64,000 nucleotides of DNA from DT-110 sp030148525 (GTDB taxonomy: Bacteria > Bacteroidota > Bacteroidia > Chitinophagales > Saprospiraceae), in assembly GCA_965227445.1 (NCBI GenBank), contig OZ245751.1, forward strand, positions 6,138,001 to 6,202,000. The letters are read 5' to 3'. A program made the translations under genes and the position numbers. Shown piece after piece: positions 17,477-26,504 of this stretch. Position 1 is the first letter of the stretch; every line of letters begins with the position of its first letter. Under the pieces are notes generated by a model. The model made no database searches. It was not told the origin of the DNA and was given only the letters and a program-made list of their open reading frames with translations.

Positions 17477-17484
17477 TACTTTTG
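17477..17484 (+). promoter_or_regulatory. -7 element TACTTTTG upstream of the Wzz-like gene
   Basis: Exact TAnnTTTG match 17 nt before the ATG at 17502; no clear -33 box. Confidence 0.45.
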
Positions 17485-17501
17485 CGGAACAATTTTTAGG
17501 C

Positions 17502-18608
17502 ATGGAGCAAAAAGCAAGTTTGCTGGGCGTCGTTCAATCGTTGTATAAGTGGCGTAAGCATATTGTGATCATCTGTGGGATAGCCGGACTGGGAACTGCC
17601 TTGATCACCCTCTTTCTTCCCAATTATTATCAGGCGTCGACGCTGTTTTACGCCGCCCATCCCGACTTGGCTAAACCCGAGATACTCTTTAATCGCGGCA
17701 ATCAGTTGCGCTCCTTTTACTACGGAGGCGAAGACGATGTAGACCGCCTGCTCACCATTGGGGAATCGGGAGAGTTGCTGGATTACATGATCGACAGTTT
17801 CGACTTGTACGAGCGCTACGATATTAATCCCGATCTGCCCAAGGCACCTATACGCGTGCGGGAGGAACTACTTTCTCTGTATACCATACAGCGGAATAAA
17901 CGCGAGGCCATTGACCTGAGCGTGGAGGATCGCGATCCCGAAGTGGCGGCCAAAATGGCAAATGCGGCACGCGAAAAGATCGATGCGCTGGCCCAGCAAT
18001 TGATCAAGACCAGTCAAAAGCGCACCCTCCAGGCCTACCTCAATAACCTCCAGAGTAAGAGCGCCAACCTGAATCAGTTGGGCGATAGCCTGGCTGATGT
18101 CCGAGCCAAATACGGTATTTACAATGTGCCGGCACAATCGGAACTCCTGACGGGGCAATACAGCACAGCGCGTGCTAAATTGGCCCGCGAAGCAAGTAAA
18201 CTGAAAGCCCTGCGGGAAAATAGCAGTATTCCCCGCGATACCATCGCCTATCTATCGGCTACCGTTAATGGTTTGGAGACTCAGGTCGATAGCCTGGGGG
18301 CCCAGATGAATCGCTTCCGGTCGGGGATGTCGCGCATCCTCAGCCTGGAGAAAGAATACGTTGATGCTAACCAGACCCTCTCCGACGACCGCGAACGCAC
18401 CAAGCAGTTGCAAGCGACGTACGACGCTGATATTTCGGCTATCATTCTGGTGGAAGAGGCCGAAGTACCCGTGTTGAAGTCACGCCCCCATCGCTCGATC
18501 ATAGTGATCGCAGCGGGAGCTATTGCCTTTATTTTTAGTGTGCTGGGTGTATTGCTGCTCGAAGCATACCGGTCCGTAAAATGGCAGGAGGTATTCAAGG
18601 ATGCCTGA
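17502..18608 (+). CDS. Wzz-type chain-length determinant / polysaccharide co-polymerase
   Basis: 368 aa. Two membrane helices (about residues 19-40, HIVIICGIAGLGTALITLFL, and about 335-358, IIVIAAGAIAFIFSVLGVLLL) enclose a long periplasmic helical domain with coiled-coil stretches (about 150-320). This is the Wzz fold that sets O-antigen or exopolysaccharide length together with Wzy. No C-terminal tyrosine kinase domain is fused. It overlaps the Wzy-like gene by 8 bp (18601-18608). Confidence 0.8.
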   Translation: MEQKASLLGVVQSLYKWRKHIVIICGIAGLGTALITLFLPNYYQASTLFYAAHPDLAKPEILFNRGNQLRSFYYGGEDDVDRLLTIGESGELLDYMIDSFDLYERYDINPDLPKAPIRVREELLSLYTIQRNKREAIDLSVEDRDPEVAAKMANAAREKIDALAQQLIKTSQKRTLQAYLNNLQSKSANLNQLGDSLADVRAKYGIYNVPAQSELLTGQYSTARAKLAREASKLKALRENSSIPRDTIAYLSATVNGLETQVDSLGAQMNRFRSGMSRILSLEKEYVDANQTLSDDRERTKQLQATYDADISAIILVEEAEVPVLKSRPHRSIIVIAAGAIAFIFSVLGVLLLEAYRSVKWQEVFKDA

Positions 18609-20052
18609 TCCATGGACAAATATCGGGCGGTGGTCGATCCACGAGCGCATGGTTTGGGGGTACGGACTGGTGGTATTGCTATGCGTCTTCGGAGCTGTCA
18701 TTCTGGATAGTCCCTTTCCCCTGGCGGTGCCTCCATTTCTATTGCTGCTCTACATTAGTGTCGTCGATTTCCGGCAGATATTCTGGATGTTGATTTTCTG
18801 TCTTCCACTGTCGACCGAGTACTACCTGCCCAATGGATTTGGAACAGACCTGCCCACCGAGCCGCTCATGATAGGCCTTACGGGGATCGGGCTGCTCTAC
18901 TTGCTGCGCCATGGTACCCACCATGGAGGCTCCGTGCTTCGCCATCCGATAACCCTGGCGCTATTTGCCCACCTAGGGTGGATATTCGTTACTACGATAA
19001 CCTCCGATCTGCCTTTTGTGTCCGTTAAATTTCTCCTGGCCAAGCTGTGGTATATCATTCCCTTTTACTTTCTGACCCTGACCCTGGTCGTACAGCCGGC
19101 CCGGGTGCGGCGCTTATTTTGGGTGTTTTTCTGGCCCCTCATGGCTACGGTTGTAATAACTATGGTCCGGCATGGCCTGCAGGGGTTTACGTTCGAGAGT
19201 ATCCACTTTGTGTTAAGCCCCTACCAACGAAACCATGTAAACTACGCGGCCATGCTGGCCTACTCGGTACCACTGGTTTGGTTTGCCCGTGCCTGGTACC
19301 CGACTGGGAGTTGGCAGCGACGCCTGTTATATGCCGCTTTTGGATTTTTGTTGGTAGCGGTGTATTTATCCTACACCCGTGCCGCCTATATTGCCCTGAT
19401 GGGGGCGGCTGGTATGTACTTCGTTTTTCGGTGGAAATTGGTGCGTTATGCCCTGGTGGCCGCGGTGGTTGCTGCAGTACTGGCGATCGGATACATGGCG
19501 CGCAATGATAAGTACCTGGAATATGCGCCTAATTACGACCGTACCGTTACCCACTATGAGTTTGACAACCTCATTGAGGCCACTTATAAGATGGAGGATA
19601 TTTCGACGATGGAGCGGGTCTACCGTTGGGTGGCCGGCTTCCATATGACCTCAGCCAATCCTATTTTGGGGTTTGGTCCCGGAAACTTTGTCAATTTCTA
19701 CGAGTCGTATACCGTTACCAGCTTCCGTACCTACGTGAGCGATAATCCGGAGCGGTCGGGCATCCATTCTTATTACCTGATGACCCTGGTGGAACAAGGG
19801 GTGGTAGGCCTCTTTTGGTTTTTGATCCTGGTCGGAATGATCCTGGTGTACGGAGAGCGGATTTATCATCAAACGACCGATCCCGCGGATAAGGCGTGGG
19901 TCATGGGATTACTGCTGTGCCTGGTAATTATCGACGCGTTCCAGATCATCAATGACTTGCTGGAAACCGACAAGGTGGGGCCTATGTACTTTATGGCGGC
20001 GGCTTTATTGGTTCGTCAGGATTTGCGTAATCGGGGGCGCATTCGGGCTTGA
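18601..20052 (+). CDS. O-antigen ligase / Wzy-like polymerase
   Basis: 483 aa membrane protein with about 11-12 helices. The Wzy_C region is recognisable: LSYTRAAYIALMGAAGMYFV before the large periplasmic loop, and GFGPGNFVNFYESY with NPERSGIHSYYLMTLVEQGVVGLFWFLIL in and after it, including the conserved Arg and His expected in these GT-C-like enzymes. Role: polymerises or ligates lipid-linked glycan at the periplasmic face. It ends the flippase-Wzz-Wzy set; no glycosyltransferases are next to it. Confidence 0.85.
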   Translation: MPDPWTNIGRWSIHERMVWGYGLVVLLCVFGAVILDSPFPLAVPPFLLLLYISVVDFRQIFWMLIFCLPLSTEYYLPNGFGTDLPTEPLMIGLTGIGLLYLLRHGTHHGGSVLRHPITLALFAHLGWIFVTTITSDLPFVSVKFLLAKLWYIIPFYFLTLTLVVQPARVRRLFWVFFWPLMATVVITMVRHGLQGFTFESIHFVLSPYQRNHVNYAAMLAYSVPLVWFARAWYPTGSWQRRLLYAAFGFLLVAVYLSYTRAAYIALMGAAGMYFVFRWKLVRYALVAAVVAAVLAIGYMARNDKYLEYAPNYDRTVTHYEFDNLIEATYKMEDISTMERVYRWVAGFHMTSANPILGFGPGNFVNFYESYTVTSFRTYVSDNPERSGIHSYYLMTLVEQGVVGLFWFLILVGMILVYGERIYHQTTDPADKAWVMGLLLCLVIIDAFQIINDLLETDKVGPMYFMAAALLVRQDLRNRGRIRA

Positions 20053-20108
20053 CTTTGCAGCCTTTCGGCAAAATAATCCTGCCGGCATGCTTTTGGCGAA
20101 AGCCAGTA

Positions 20109-20474
20109 TTAGGTCCACATCCCTACCCGTACTCCCGCAAATACCGCCAGCAGTCCCACCCCCATACTTACGGCGAGGTAGGTGAAGGCCAGCGTCAGGC
20201 GACCATCTGATAAGAGCGAATACGCTTCGTAGCTGAAGGTGGAAAAGGTGGAGAACCCTCCGCAGAAGCCCGCCATCAGGAAAAATTGAGCAGAAGCGGA
20301 TAATTGCCCCTGAGCTTTCATGGCTACGAGCCAACCGAGGATAAAGCTACTGATCAGGTTGGCCCAAAAGGTAGGCCAGGGAAAAGAAAGGTCGGGTACC
20401 GGAAGCCAGCGGGCAATGGAAAAACGGCAAAGGCTTCCCAATCCTCCGCCCAGAAATACCCAAAAGAAACTCAT
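20109..20474 (-). CDS. crcB: Fluoride efflux channel CrcB/Fluc
   Basis: 121 aa with four membrane helices. Conserved GGGLGSLCRFSIARW at the N-terminus, FWANLISSFILGW with the selectivity Asn, and GFCGGFSTFSTFSYE with the phenylalanine/threonine track are diagnostic. The dual-topology dimer exports fluoride. No fluoride riboswitch was recognised. It lies 11 bp after the M3 peptidase gene on the same strand and is probably its operon partner. Confidence 0.93.
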   Translation of the reverse strand: MSFFWVFLGGGLGSLCRFSIARWLPVPDLSFPWPTFWANLISSFILGWLVAMKAQGQLSASAQFFLMAGFCGGFSTFSTFSYEAYSLLSDGRLTLAFTYLAVSMGVGLLAVFAGVRVGMWT

Positions 20475-20485
20475 GATAGGTGGCT

Positions 20486-22207
20486 TTACAGCGTGCGGTC
20501 ATCAATTTGGTCGAGGTATCCGGCGACGGAAGCCATGGTGCGTTCCAGGCAGGCCGGATCAAATGGCGAATCAAGACCGGCAATCTCGACCAGTTCCAGG
20601 AAGCTATGGGAGCCACCTTGTTTACAAAGGTGCAGGTAGTCTTTCCAGGCATCGGAAAAATCGGTTCGGCTGCGCTCCCAAAACTGAAAGGCACAGATCT
20701 GTGCCAGCACGTAGTCAATGTAGTAAAACGGACTGGCGTAAATGTGGTTTTGTTGTTGCCAAAGTCCGCCCTTTTGCAAAAAGGCAGGCGCTTCCTCATC
20801 GGCTAAATGCGGTAAAAAGGTCGATTGTATCTCCTTCCAGAACCCATGGCGTTCGGCGGGGGAAGCATCGGGGTGCTCGTACACCTTGTGCTGAAAAGCA
20901 TCTACTGCCGCGCCGTAGGGCAGGAAGCGCACGGCGCTGGCAAGGTGCATGAAGAGGTATTTGTCCGTATCCTCTCCAAAGAAGCGTTTCATCCAGGGCC
21001 AGGTGAAGAACTCCATACTCATGGAGTGGATCTCACAGGCTTCGTAGGTAGGCCATACGTATTCCAGAATGGGTTGCTTGCGGCTGTTGAATATCTGAAA
21101 AGCGTGTCCGGCTTCGTGGGTTAGTACAAAAAGATCGCCTGCCGTACCGTTGAAATTGGAAAATATAAAGGGCAATTGAAAAATGGGCAGGTAGGTACAA
21201 TAGCCCCCCGTTGCCTTGTTGGTACGACTCACCAGGTCCATCAGCTGGTGGTCCTGCATAAAGGTGAAAAAAGTGTCGGTTTCGGGCGACAGTTCCCTGT
21301 ACATGGAAGAGGCTTCCCGAATGATCCATTCCGGGTCGCCCTGCGGTTTTGGGTTGCCGGAGGGAAAGCGATAATCGATATCGTAAAAGTGTAATTGGTC
21401 GAGGCCGATCCGCTCCCGCTGACGTTCGAAGAGGCGTTGGGCCATAGGTACAACATGCAGTGCTATTTGTTCCCGGAAGGACGCCACCTCGTCGGGTCCG
21501 TAATCAGAGCGCAACAACCGGTTATAACCCAGCTGAATGTAATTATCGTAGCCTAGTTTGCGGGCAATCTGGTGACGGCGGGCCACCAGTTTGTCGAAGA
21601 GTTTATCGAGTGGCTCGGTCTTGGATTCGTAAAAAGCCCATTTGGCCAGGGCTGCTTCCCGCCGTACATAGCGGTCGGATGATTCTTCAAAGGGCCGCAG
21701 TTGACTCAGGTTGTAGGTGTTATCCTGAAATTCGATCTTGGCAGTGGCTTTTAGCCGCATGTATTCGGTGATCAGCAGGTTTTCCTGCTGCAGGTCATCA
21801 ATTACCTCCTCAGAGGTTGTTTTAGCTGAGCAATCGGCGATGCGAAATAGTTGATCACCCCACTTTTGCCGTAGTGCTTCCTGGTTGGGAGCTTGTCGCA
21901 GTGCTTCGTAGAAGTCGTTCTCGAGCTTCTGGATAGAAGGTGTGACCGTATCGTAAAAATGGTGCTCGGCCGAATAGAGTTCGTCTTCCATATCCATGGT
22001 GTGGCGAATGTGGGCCAGGGAAGCCATAGCTGAAAACTCCAGACGCAGGTCGTTGATTTTTAGCAAGTACTCCATCTGGCTATCAACCGTCTGGGCGTTG
22101 CGAAATGAAGCTAATAATGCCCGGAATTGAGACTGAAGTTTATCGGTATCAACGCGCTGATACTCCAGGTTGGAGAAGGTTCGGGACGTTGTATGGGTAG
22201 ACAGCAT
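20486..22207 (-). CDS. M3 family oligoendopeptidase (second copy)
   Basis: 573 aa cytoplasmic metallopeptidase. The zinc motif is HEAGH (His about 364) in FVLTHEAGHAFQIFNS, with CEIHSMSMEFFTW downstream supplying the third Glu. It differs widely in sequence from the M3 enzyme at 3653-5377 and belongs to a different M3 subgroup despite equal length. A TTTG/TACCTTTC promoter lies 33 nt upstream of the start. crcB follows it. Confidence 0.9.
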   Translation of the reverse strand: MLSTHTTSRTFSNLEYQRVDTDKLQSQFRALLASFRNAQTVDSQMEYLLKINDLRLEFSAMASLAHIRHTMDMEDELYSAEHHFYDTVTPSIQKLENDFYEALRQAPNQEALRQKWGDQLFRIADCSAKTTSEEVIDDLQQENLLITEYMRLKATAKIEFQDNTYNLSQLRPFEESSDRYVRREAALAKWAFYESKTEPLDKLFDKLVARRHQIARKLGYDNYIQLGYNRLLRSDYGPDEVASFREQIALHVVPMAQRLFERQRERIGLDQLHFYDIDYRFPSGNPKPQGDPEWIIREASSMYRELSPETDTFFTFMQDHQLMDLVSRTNKATGGYCTYLPIFQLPFIFSNFNGTAGDLFVLTHEAGHAFQIFNSRKQPILEYVWPTYEACEIHSMSMEFFTWPWMKRFFGEDTDKYLFMHLASAVRFLPYGAAVDAFQHKVYEHPDASPAERHGFWKEIQSTFLPHLADEEAPAFLQKGGLWQQQNHIYASPFYYIDYVLAQICAFQFWERSRTDFSDAWKDYLHLCKQGGSHSFLELVEIAGLDSPFDPACLERTMASVAGYLDQIDDRTL

Positions 22208-22239
22208 GTTCGGTTTGGGTTCGTTGACTAGCTAAACTA

Positions 22240-22271
22240 GAAAGGTACAACTCTTTGCCAGAATCATCAAA
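22240..22271 (-). promoter_or_regulatory. Promoter of the M3 peptidase-crcB unit
   Basis: TTTG (22271-22268), 20-nt spacer, TACCTTTC (22247-22240) on the minus strand; one mismatch in the -7 box. Confidence 0.55.
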
Positions 22272-22286
22272 GTTTATTTCTTTTAT

Positions 22287-22294
22287 TAATTTTG
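22287..22294 (+). promoter_or_regulatory. -7 element TAATTTTG upstream of uppS
   Basis: Exact TAnnTTTG match, 124 nt before the preferred ATG. It sits next to the divergent M3 peptidase promoter. Confidence 0.4.
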
Positions 22295-22417
22295 TGGACA
22301 TTTTATCAAGGCCTACCCAGGCAGGTGTCGGGGATGTACAGTTTGAGCCTCCGTAGACTATCCTAGTTGGGGGCTTATCGTTTTATCGAGGAGATGGCAC
22401 GCACTGAAGAGACAAAC

Positions 22418-23158
22418 ATGGATTTGAAAGGACAAATCGATCGGGAAAAGTTGCCCAGGCACATCGCCATGATCATGGACGGTAATGGTCGGTGGGCGAA
22501 GCAACACAACAAGCCCCGTGTGTTTGGGCATCGAAACGGTGTAAAGGCTGTGCGGGAAGTGACGGAGGCTGCGGCCGAGATCGGTATTGATTACCTCACT
22601 TTATACGCTTTTTCCACCGAGAATTGGTCGCGACCGAAATTAGAGGTCGATGCCTTGATGCGCTTACTTGTGGAAACCCTCAATAAAGAAGTCGCAACCC
22701 TTAATAAGAACAAGATCCGCCTGGACGCCATCGGCAACCTGGATCTGCTGCCTCCAAGCACCCACAAAGCGCTACTTCAGGGGATGGAATCGACCCGTGA
22801 AAATGACCGGATGACCCTCATCCTGGCGCTCAATTACTCGGGAAAATGGGACTTGGTGCAAGCTGCACGCCAGCTAGCTAAAAAAGCTGTGGAAGGAACG
22901 CTGGATCCGGACTCCATAAGTGAGGATGATCTGGCGCGCACCCTGAGTACCACAAATATTCCCGATCCTGAGCTACTCATCCGTACCAGTGGGGAACGAC
23001 GGCTTAGCAACTACCTGTTATGGCAATTGGCTTATGCCGAATTGTATTTCACTCCCGTATTCTGGCCCGATTACCGGAAAAACCATTTGTACGAAGCGAT
23101 TATCGACTTTCAGCGGCGCGAACGGCGCTTTGGACGAATAAGCGAGCAACTGGCTTAA
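22418..23158 (+). CDS. uppS: Undecaprenyl diphosphate synthase (isoprenyl transferase)
   Basis: Adds isopentenyl units in cis to farnesyl diphosphate to make the C55 carrier for cell-wall and polysaccharide synthesis. 246 aa from the chosen ATG. Motifs: HIAMIMDGNGRWAKQ (catalytic Asp about residue 21), FGHRNGVKAVRE, LTLYAFSTENWSRP and the C-terminal LLIRTSGERRLSNYLLWQLAYAELYF. Starts at 22394 (ATG) and 22367 (TTG) are also in frame, but MDLKGQIDREKLPRHIA matches usual family N-termini. A heptamer array begins 3 nt after the stop. Confidence 0.95.
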   Translation: MDLKGQIDREKLPRHIAMIMDGNGRWAKQHNKPRVFGHRNGVKAVREVTEAAAEIGIDYLTLYAFSTENWSRPKLEVDALMRLLVETLNKEVATLNKNKIRLDAIGNLDLLPPSTHKALLQGMESTRENDRMTLILALNYSGKWDLVQAARQLAKKAVEGTLDPDSISEDDLARTLSTTNIPDPELLIRTSGERRLSNYLLWQLAYAELYFTPVFWPDYRKNHLYEAIIDFQRRERRFGRISEQLA

Positions 23159-23161
23159 ATG

Positions 23162-23280
23162 ACGGCAGACGGCAGACGGCTTACGGCTTACGGCTTACGG
23201 CTAACGGCTGACGGTTTACGGCTAACGGCAGACGGTTTACGGTTTACGGTTTACGGTTTACGGTTTACGGTTTACGGCAG
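23162..23280 (+). repeat. 7-bp-period array (ACGGYNN), 17 units
   Basis: Seventeen units in unbroken 7-nt phase: ACGGCAG, ACGGCTT, ACGGCTA, ACGGCTG and a run of six ACGGTTT. Four bases (ACGG) are fixed and the last three vary. It starts 3 nt after the uppS stop. Confidence 0.9.
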
Positions 23281-23652
23281 TTTTTTCTATTGGTGGCAGT
23301 TTGCCAAGTTATAAGTCAGAAAGTTTGTCTGGTTTTTAGAAACACAATCCTCGAACCGGCGATAATTTCTGTTGGTAAGCAGGGACGTTCATACCGTAAG
23401 CCGTAGATCGTAAGCCGTTGTCCGTTTTCTCGGGAACCCATACAACCCCCTATCCCGGATCAACGTCCTTAGGACACCATTAAACACGGCACGGTGGGTA
23501 CTGGCTTGTCGGCAAGGCGCTCTTTGCCCCTGAGTGCGTGTAAGATATAAGATAATTATTTCGTCCTCTGGAAGGAATGAACTACTTTCGCGGACGAATT
23601 TCACCCAACGTATCCTACGGACTCCGTTTTTGGAGCCGCGAGACTTTTACCA
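23281..23652. other. Intergenic region upstream of bamA
   Basis: No gene seen. It contains the short inverted heptamer array (23394-23428) and a TACTTTCG box at 23583-23590 that may be the bamA -7 element. Confidence 0.4.
23394..23428 (-). repeat. Short heptamer array, inverted relative to 23162-23280
   Basis: Five in-phase units on the plus strand read CCGTAAG, CCGTAGA, TCGTAAG, CCGTTGT, CCGTTTT, i.e. ACGG-type units on the minus strand. It forms an inverted pair with the 17-unit array 113 bp away. Confidence 0.7.
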
Positions 23653-26220
23653 ATGATGGATTTCATGCGAATAATGCTGCATATCCCGACTCGTTTTTTG
23701 CTATTGCTATCGCTACTGTTAGCGGGTACCTGTCTGGGTGCCCAGGAAATCGAATCGGACACGCTACCCCTTTATGATTATACGGAACAAAAAGAATACG
23801 AGATCGGTGGCATCACGGTGACCGGAAACGAGTTTAGTGATGAAAATGCGATCATTAGTATTGCCGGCCTGCGGGTGGGAGACAAAGTGACCATTCCCGG
23901 TAATGCCATCCCCAAAGCCATCAAATCCCTATGGGATCTGCGCCTGTTTACCAATGTCGAAATCACCCAGACCAAGCGCATTGGTGATGTGATTTTCTTC
24001 GATATTGCTGTACAAGAGCGACCACGGCTATCACGCTTTTCCTACGAGGGTGTGAAAAAAGGTAAACACGATGACCTCAATGAAATTGTCAACCAGTTCC
24101 TCCTCAAGGGGGGCATTGTGACCGATAACGTCAAAGCCAATGCCGCTCGTGGTATCGAGCAATTCTTTATCGATAAGGGTTTTCTCGATACCGAAGTAAC
24201 CGTCCAGGAAATTCCGGATGAGTCACGTCTCAACTCCGTACGGCTCGTCTTTGCCGTCGACGTTAAGGATAAGGTCAAGATCAAAGACATCAACTTTATC
24301 GGTAACGAATCGGTAAAAGGTAAGAAGCTGCGAAAGCAGTTGGAAAATACGAAAGAAAAACGCCGCTTGTTTGCCTCCTCGAAATTCATCGGAGATGATT
24401 ACGAGGAAGATAAAGAAAAGGTTGTTACCTACTATAACAACCTGGGCTTCCGGGATGCCCGCATCTTGCGCGACAGTATGTGGCGCGATGACAAAGGGTT
24501 CCTTCATATCAATATCTACGTGAATGAGGGCAATCGCTACTACTTCCGAAATATTGACTGGAAAGGAAACTCCATTTACGATGATCAGACGCTGACCGAG
24601 GTGCTTGGTATTACCAGGGGGGATGTTTACAATCAGGAAGAACTCGAAACCCGCCTGCGTTTCAGTCAGGACGGGCGCGACGTGAGTGCTTTATACCTGG
24701 ATAACGGATACCTTTTCTTCCAGGTGGATCCGATCGAAGTGGCCGTTGCCGGTGACTCTATCGACCTGGAAATGCGGATCTTCGAAGGACCGCAGGCAAC
24801 CATTGATAAGGTGGTTATCACCGGAAATGACCGTACTCACGAACACGTGGTACGACGCGAACTACGAACAGTCCCCGGTCAAAAATTTAGCCGGTCCGAT
24901 ATTATACGCTCTCAGCGGGAGATCATCAACCTGGGATATTTCAACCCGGAGGCACTCGATATTCAAACTCCGGTGAACCCTCAGCGTGGTACAGTGGATA
25001 TTTCGTACGGCGTGGAAGAACGTCCGGCCGATCAGCTTGAGCTTTCAGCTGGTTGGGGTGGCCAGCGCCGCGTGATCGGTACACTTGGCGTATCCTTTAA
25101 CAACTTCTCGCTGCGCAATATCTTTAACACCGAGGCATGGCGTCCGCTCCCCATGGGTGATGGTCAGCGTTTCTCCTTGCGTGCACAGACGAATGGTGAC
25201 TTTTTCCAGTCGTACAACATATCCTTTACGGAGCCATGGCTGGGCGGCCGTAAACCCAACTCTCTGACCGTTGGTGGCTTTTTTAACCGGTTTGCCTTCG
25301 GTGCACGGAATACCAGCACCTACCAGACCTTTAAGATCATCCAGGGGTCGGTGAGCCTTGGAACCCGCTTGAAATGGCCCGATGACAACTTCGTGTCCAG
25401 CACTGCAATCAATCTGCAAACCCTCCAGTTGAATAACTGGACACAAGGACTGTTCCGGGACGGCGAAGGCAACCTGGTTTCTGAAGGGGACTACTTCAAC
25501 TACAGTATTAAGCAGACCATTGCCCGTTCGTCGATCAATGATCCTATCTTCCCGCGTAGCGGTTCCAGCATCAGCTTGTCGGGCCAGTTTACACCTCCGT
25601 ATTCCCTTTTTGCCGACGACAGCCGGGATTTCTCGAAGGAATCGGCGCAGGAGAAGTTTAAGTTTCTGGAGTACTATAAGATTCGATTCGACGCCGAATG
25701 GTATACCCCGATCGTGGGCGATCTGACTCTCCGGGCACGTGCAAAAATCGGGATCCTCGGAGCGTATAATAACGATATCGGAATTGTTCCTTTTGAGCGT
25801 TTTCAGTTGGGTGGTGATGGTATCAACAACCAGCAGTTTGGTTTTAATGGGGTAGATATCATCTCTCTGCGGGGATACGAGGTCAATCAGCTCCCCAATA
25901 ACGTCGCTCCTAACGGAGGCAATGTAGCCACGCCAATTTTCGATAAATTTACGGTGGAGTTGCGTTACCCGCTATCGCTGAATCCCAGCTCAACCATTTA
26001 CGTCCTGGCCTTTGCCGAGGGGGGTAATGCCTGGCAAAATTTTGAAGATTTCAACCCCTTTGATTTGAGGCGATCTGCGGGCCTTGGTGTGCGGGTCTTC
26101 CTGCCCATGTTCGGTACGCTTGGATTTGACTACGGTATCGGATTCGACAAGCCTGGCATGGACCGAAGCCTTCAGGCGCTTGGCGATTTCAACATCATCC
26201 TCGGTTTCGAACCCGAATAA
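23653..26220 (+). CDS. bamA: Outer membrane protein assembly factor BamA (Omp85)
   Basis: 855 aa from ATG at 23653 (Met2 or Met5 at 23665 are equally possible). A signal peptide (RFLLLLSLLLAGTCLGAQ) precedes several POTRA domains (about residues 50-440; for example YEIGGITVTGNEFSDENAI and KIKDINFIGNESVKGKKL) and a C-terminal 16-strand barrel. The barrel contains the FGFNGVDIISLRGYE segment near the VRGF/Y lid-loop position and ends IILGFEPE. It inserts beta-barrel proteins into the outer membrane. Gene is followed by a perfect 26-bp palindromic terminator. Confidence 0.95.
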   Translation: MMDFMRIMLHIPTRFLLLLSLLLAGTCLGAQEIESDTLPLYDYTEQKEYEIGGITVTGNEFSDENAIISIAGLRVGDKVTIPGNAIPKAIKSLWDLRLFTNVEITQTKRIGDVIFFDIAVQERPRLSRFSYEGVKKGKHDDLNEIVNQFLLKGGIVTDNVKANAARGIEQFFIDKGFLDTEVTVQEIPDESRLNSVRLVFAVDVKDKVKIKDINFIGNESVKGKKLRKQLENTKEKRRLFASSKFIGDDYEEDKEKVVTYYNNLGFRDARILRDSMWRDDKGFLHINIYVNEGNRYYFRNIDWKGNSIYDDQTLTEVLGITRGDVYNQEELETRLRFSQDGRDVSALYLDNGYLFFQVDPIEVAVAGDSIDLEMRIFEGPQATIDKVVITGNDRTHEHVVRRELRTVPGQKFSRSDIIRSQREIINLGYFNPEALDIQTPVNPQRGTVDISYGVEERPADQLELSAGWGGQRRVIGTLGVSFNNFSLRNIFNTEAWRPLPMGDGQRFSLRAQTNGDFFQSYNISFTEPWLGGRKPNSLTVGGFFNRFAFGARNTSTYQTFKIIQGSVSLGTRLKWPDDNFVSSTAINLQTLQLNNWTQGLFRDGEGNLVSEGDYFNYSIKQTIARSSINDPIFPRSGSSISLSGQFTPPYSLFADDSRDFSKESAQEKFKFLEYYKIRFDAEWYTPIVGDLTLRARAKIGILGAYNNDIGIVPFERFQLGGDGINNQQFGFNGVDIISLRGYEVNQLPNNVAPNGGNVATPIFDKFTVELRYPLSLNPSSTIYVLAFAEGGNAWQNFEDFNPFDLRRSAGLGVRVFLPMFGTLGFDYGIGFDKPGMDRSLQALGDFNIILGFEPE

Positions 26221-26234
26221 CGTAAGGATTGCCA

Positions 26235-26288
26235 CTAAAAACAGAACGGGCGATTTGGGATTTCCCAAATCGCCCGTTCTGTTTTTAG
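26235..26288. terminator. Perfect 26-bp-stem bidirectional terminator
   Basis: 26235-26260 and 26263-26288 are exact reverse complements with a 2-nt centre, GC-rich in the middle and with A5/T5 at the outer ends. It lies between the convergent bamA and the 55-aa gene and can end transcription in both directions. Confidence 0.9.
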
Positions 26289-26299
26289 CTGGGGTATCT

Positions 26300-26467
26300 T
26301 TAATAAAAGTACGTTTGTATCCAGTTCCAGATATCCCAGCGATTCTTGTAAAGAATGACGATCAGAGCAATCATCAGGAAGATAAAGGCCATTCGGTAGT
26401 TGCGGAAGTGCTGCTTTAATTTCTCCCGACGACTCTGGTAATTGCGTTTGCGACTTTGGTATCCCAT
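26300..26467 (-). CDS. Small single-span membrane protein (55 aa)
   Basis: I translated this from ATG at 26467 to TAA at 26300. The protein has a very basic cytoplasmic N-terminus (about residues 1-24, with RKRNYQSRREKLKQHF), one hydrophobic helix (MAFIFLMIALIVILY, about 26-40) and a Trp-rich tail (KNRWDIWNWIQTYFY). Support comes from a TATTTTTG -7 box 20 nt upstream, a terminator 12 bp downstream and a position 37 bp after rsgA on the same strand. I do not know a named family. Confidence 0.7.
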   Translation of the reverse strand: MGYQSRKRNYQSRREKLKQHFRNYRMAFIFLMIALIVILYKNRWDIWNWIQTYFY

Positions 26468-26486
26468 GTTGGTTTATTTGCTGGCG

Positions 26487-26494
26487 CAAAAATA
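26487..26494 (-). promoter_or_regulatory. -7 element TATTTTTG upstream of the 55-aa gene
   Basis: Exact TAnnTTTG on the minus strand, 19 nt before the start codon at 26467, inside the short gap after rsgA. Confidence 0.45.
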
Positions 26495-26504
26495 CGATTC
26501 CGGA

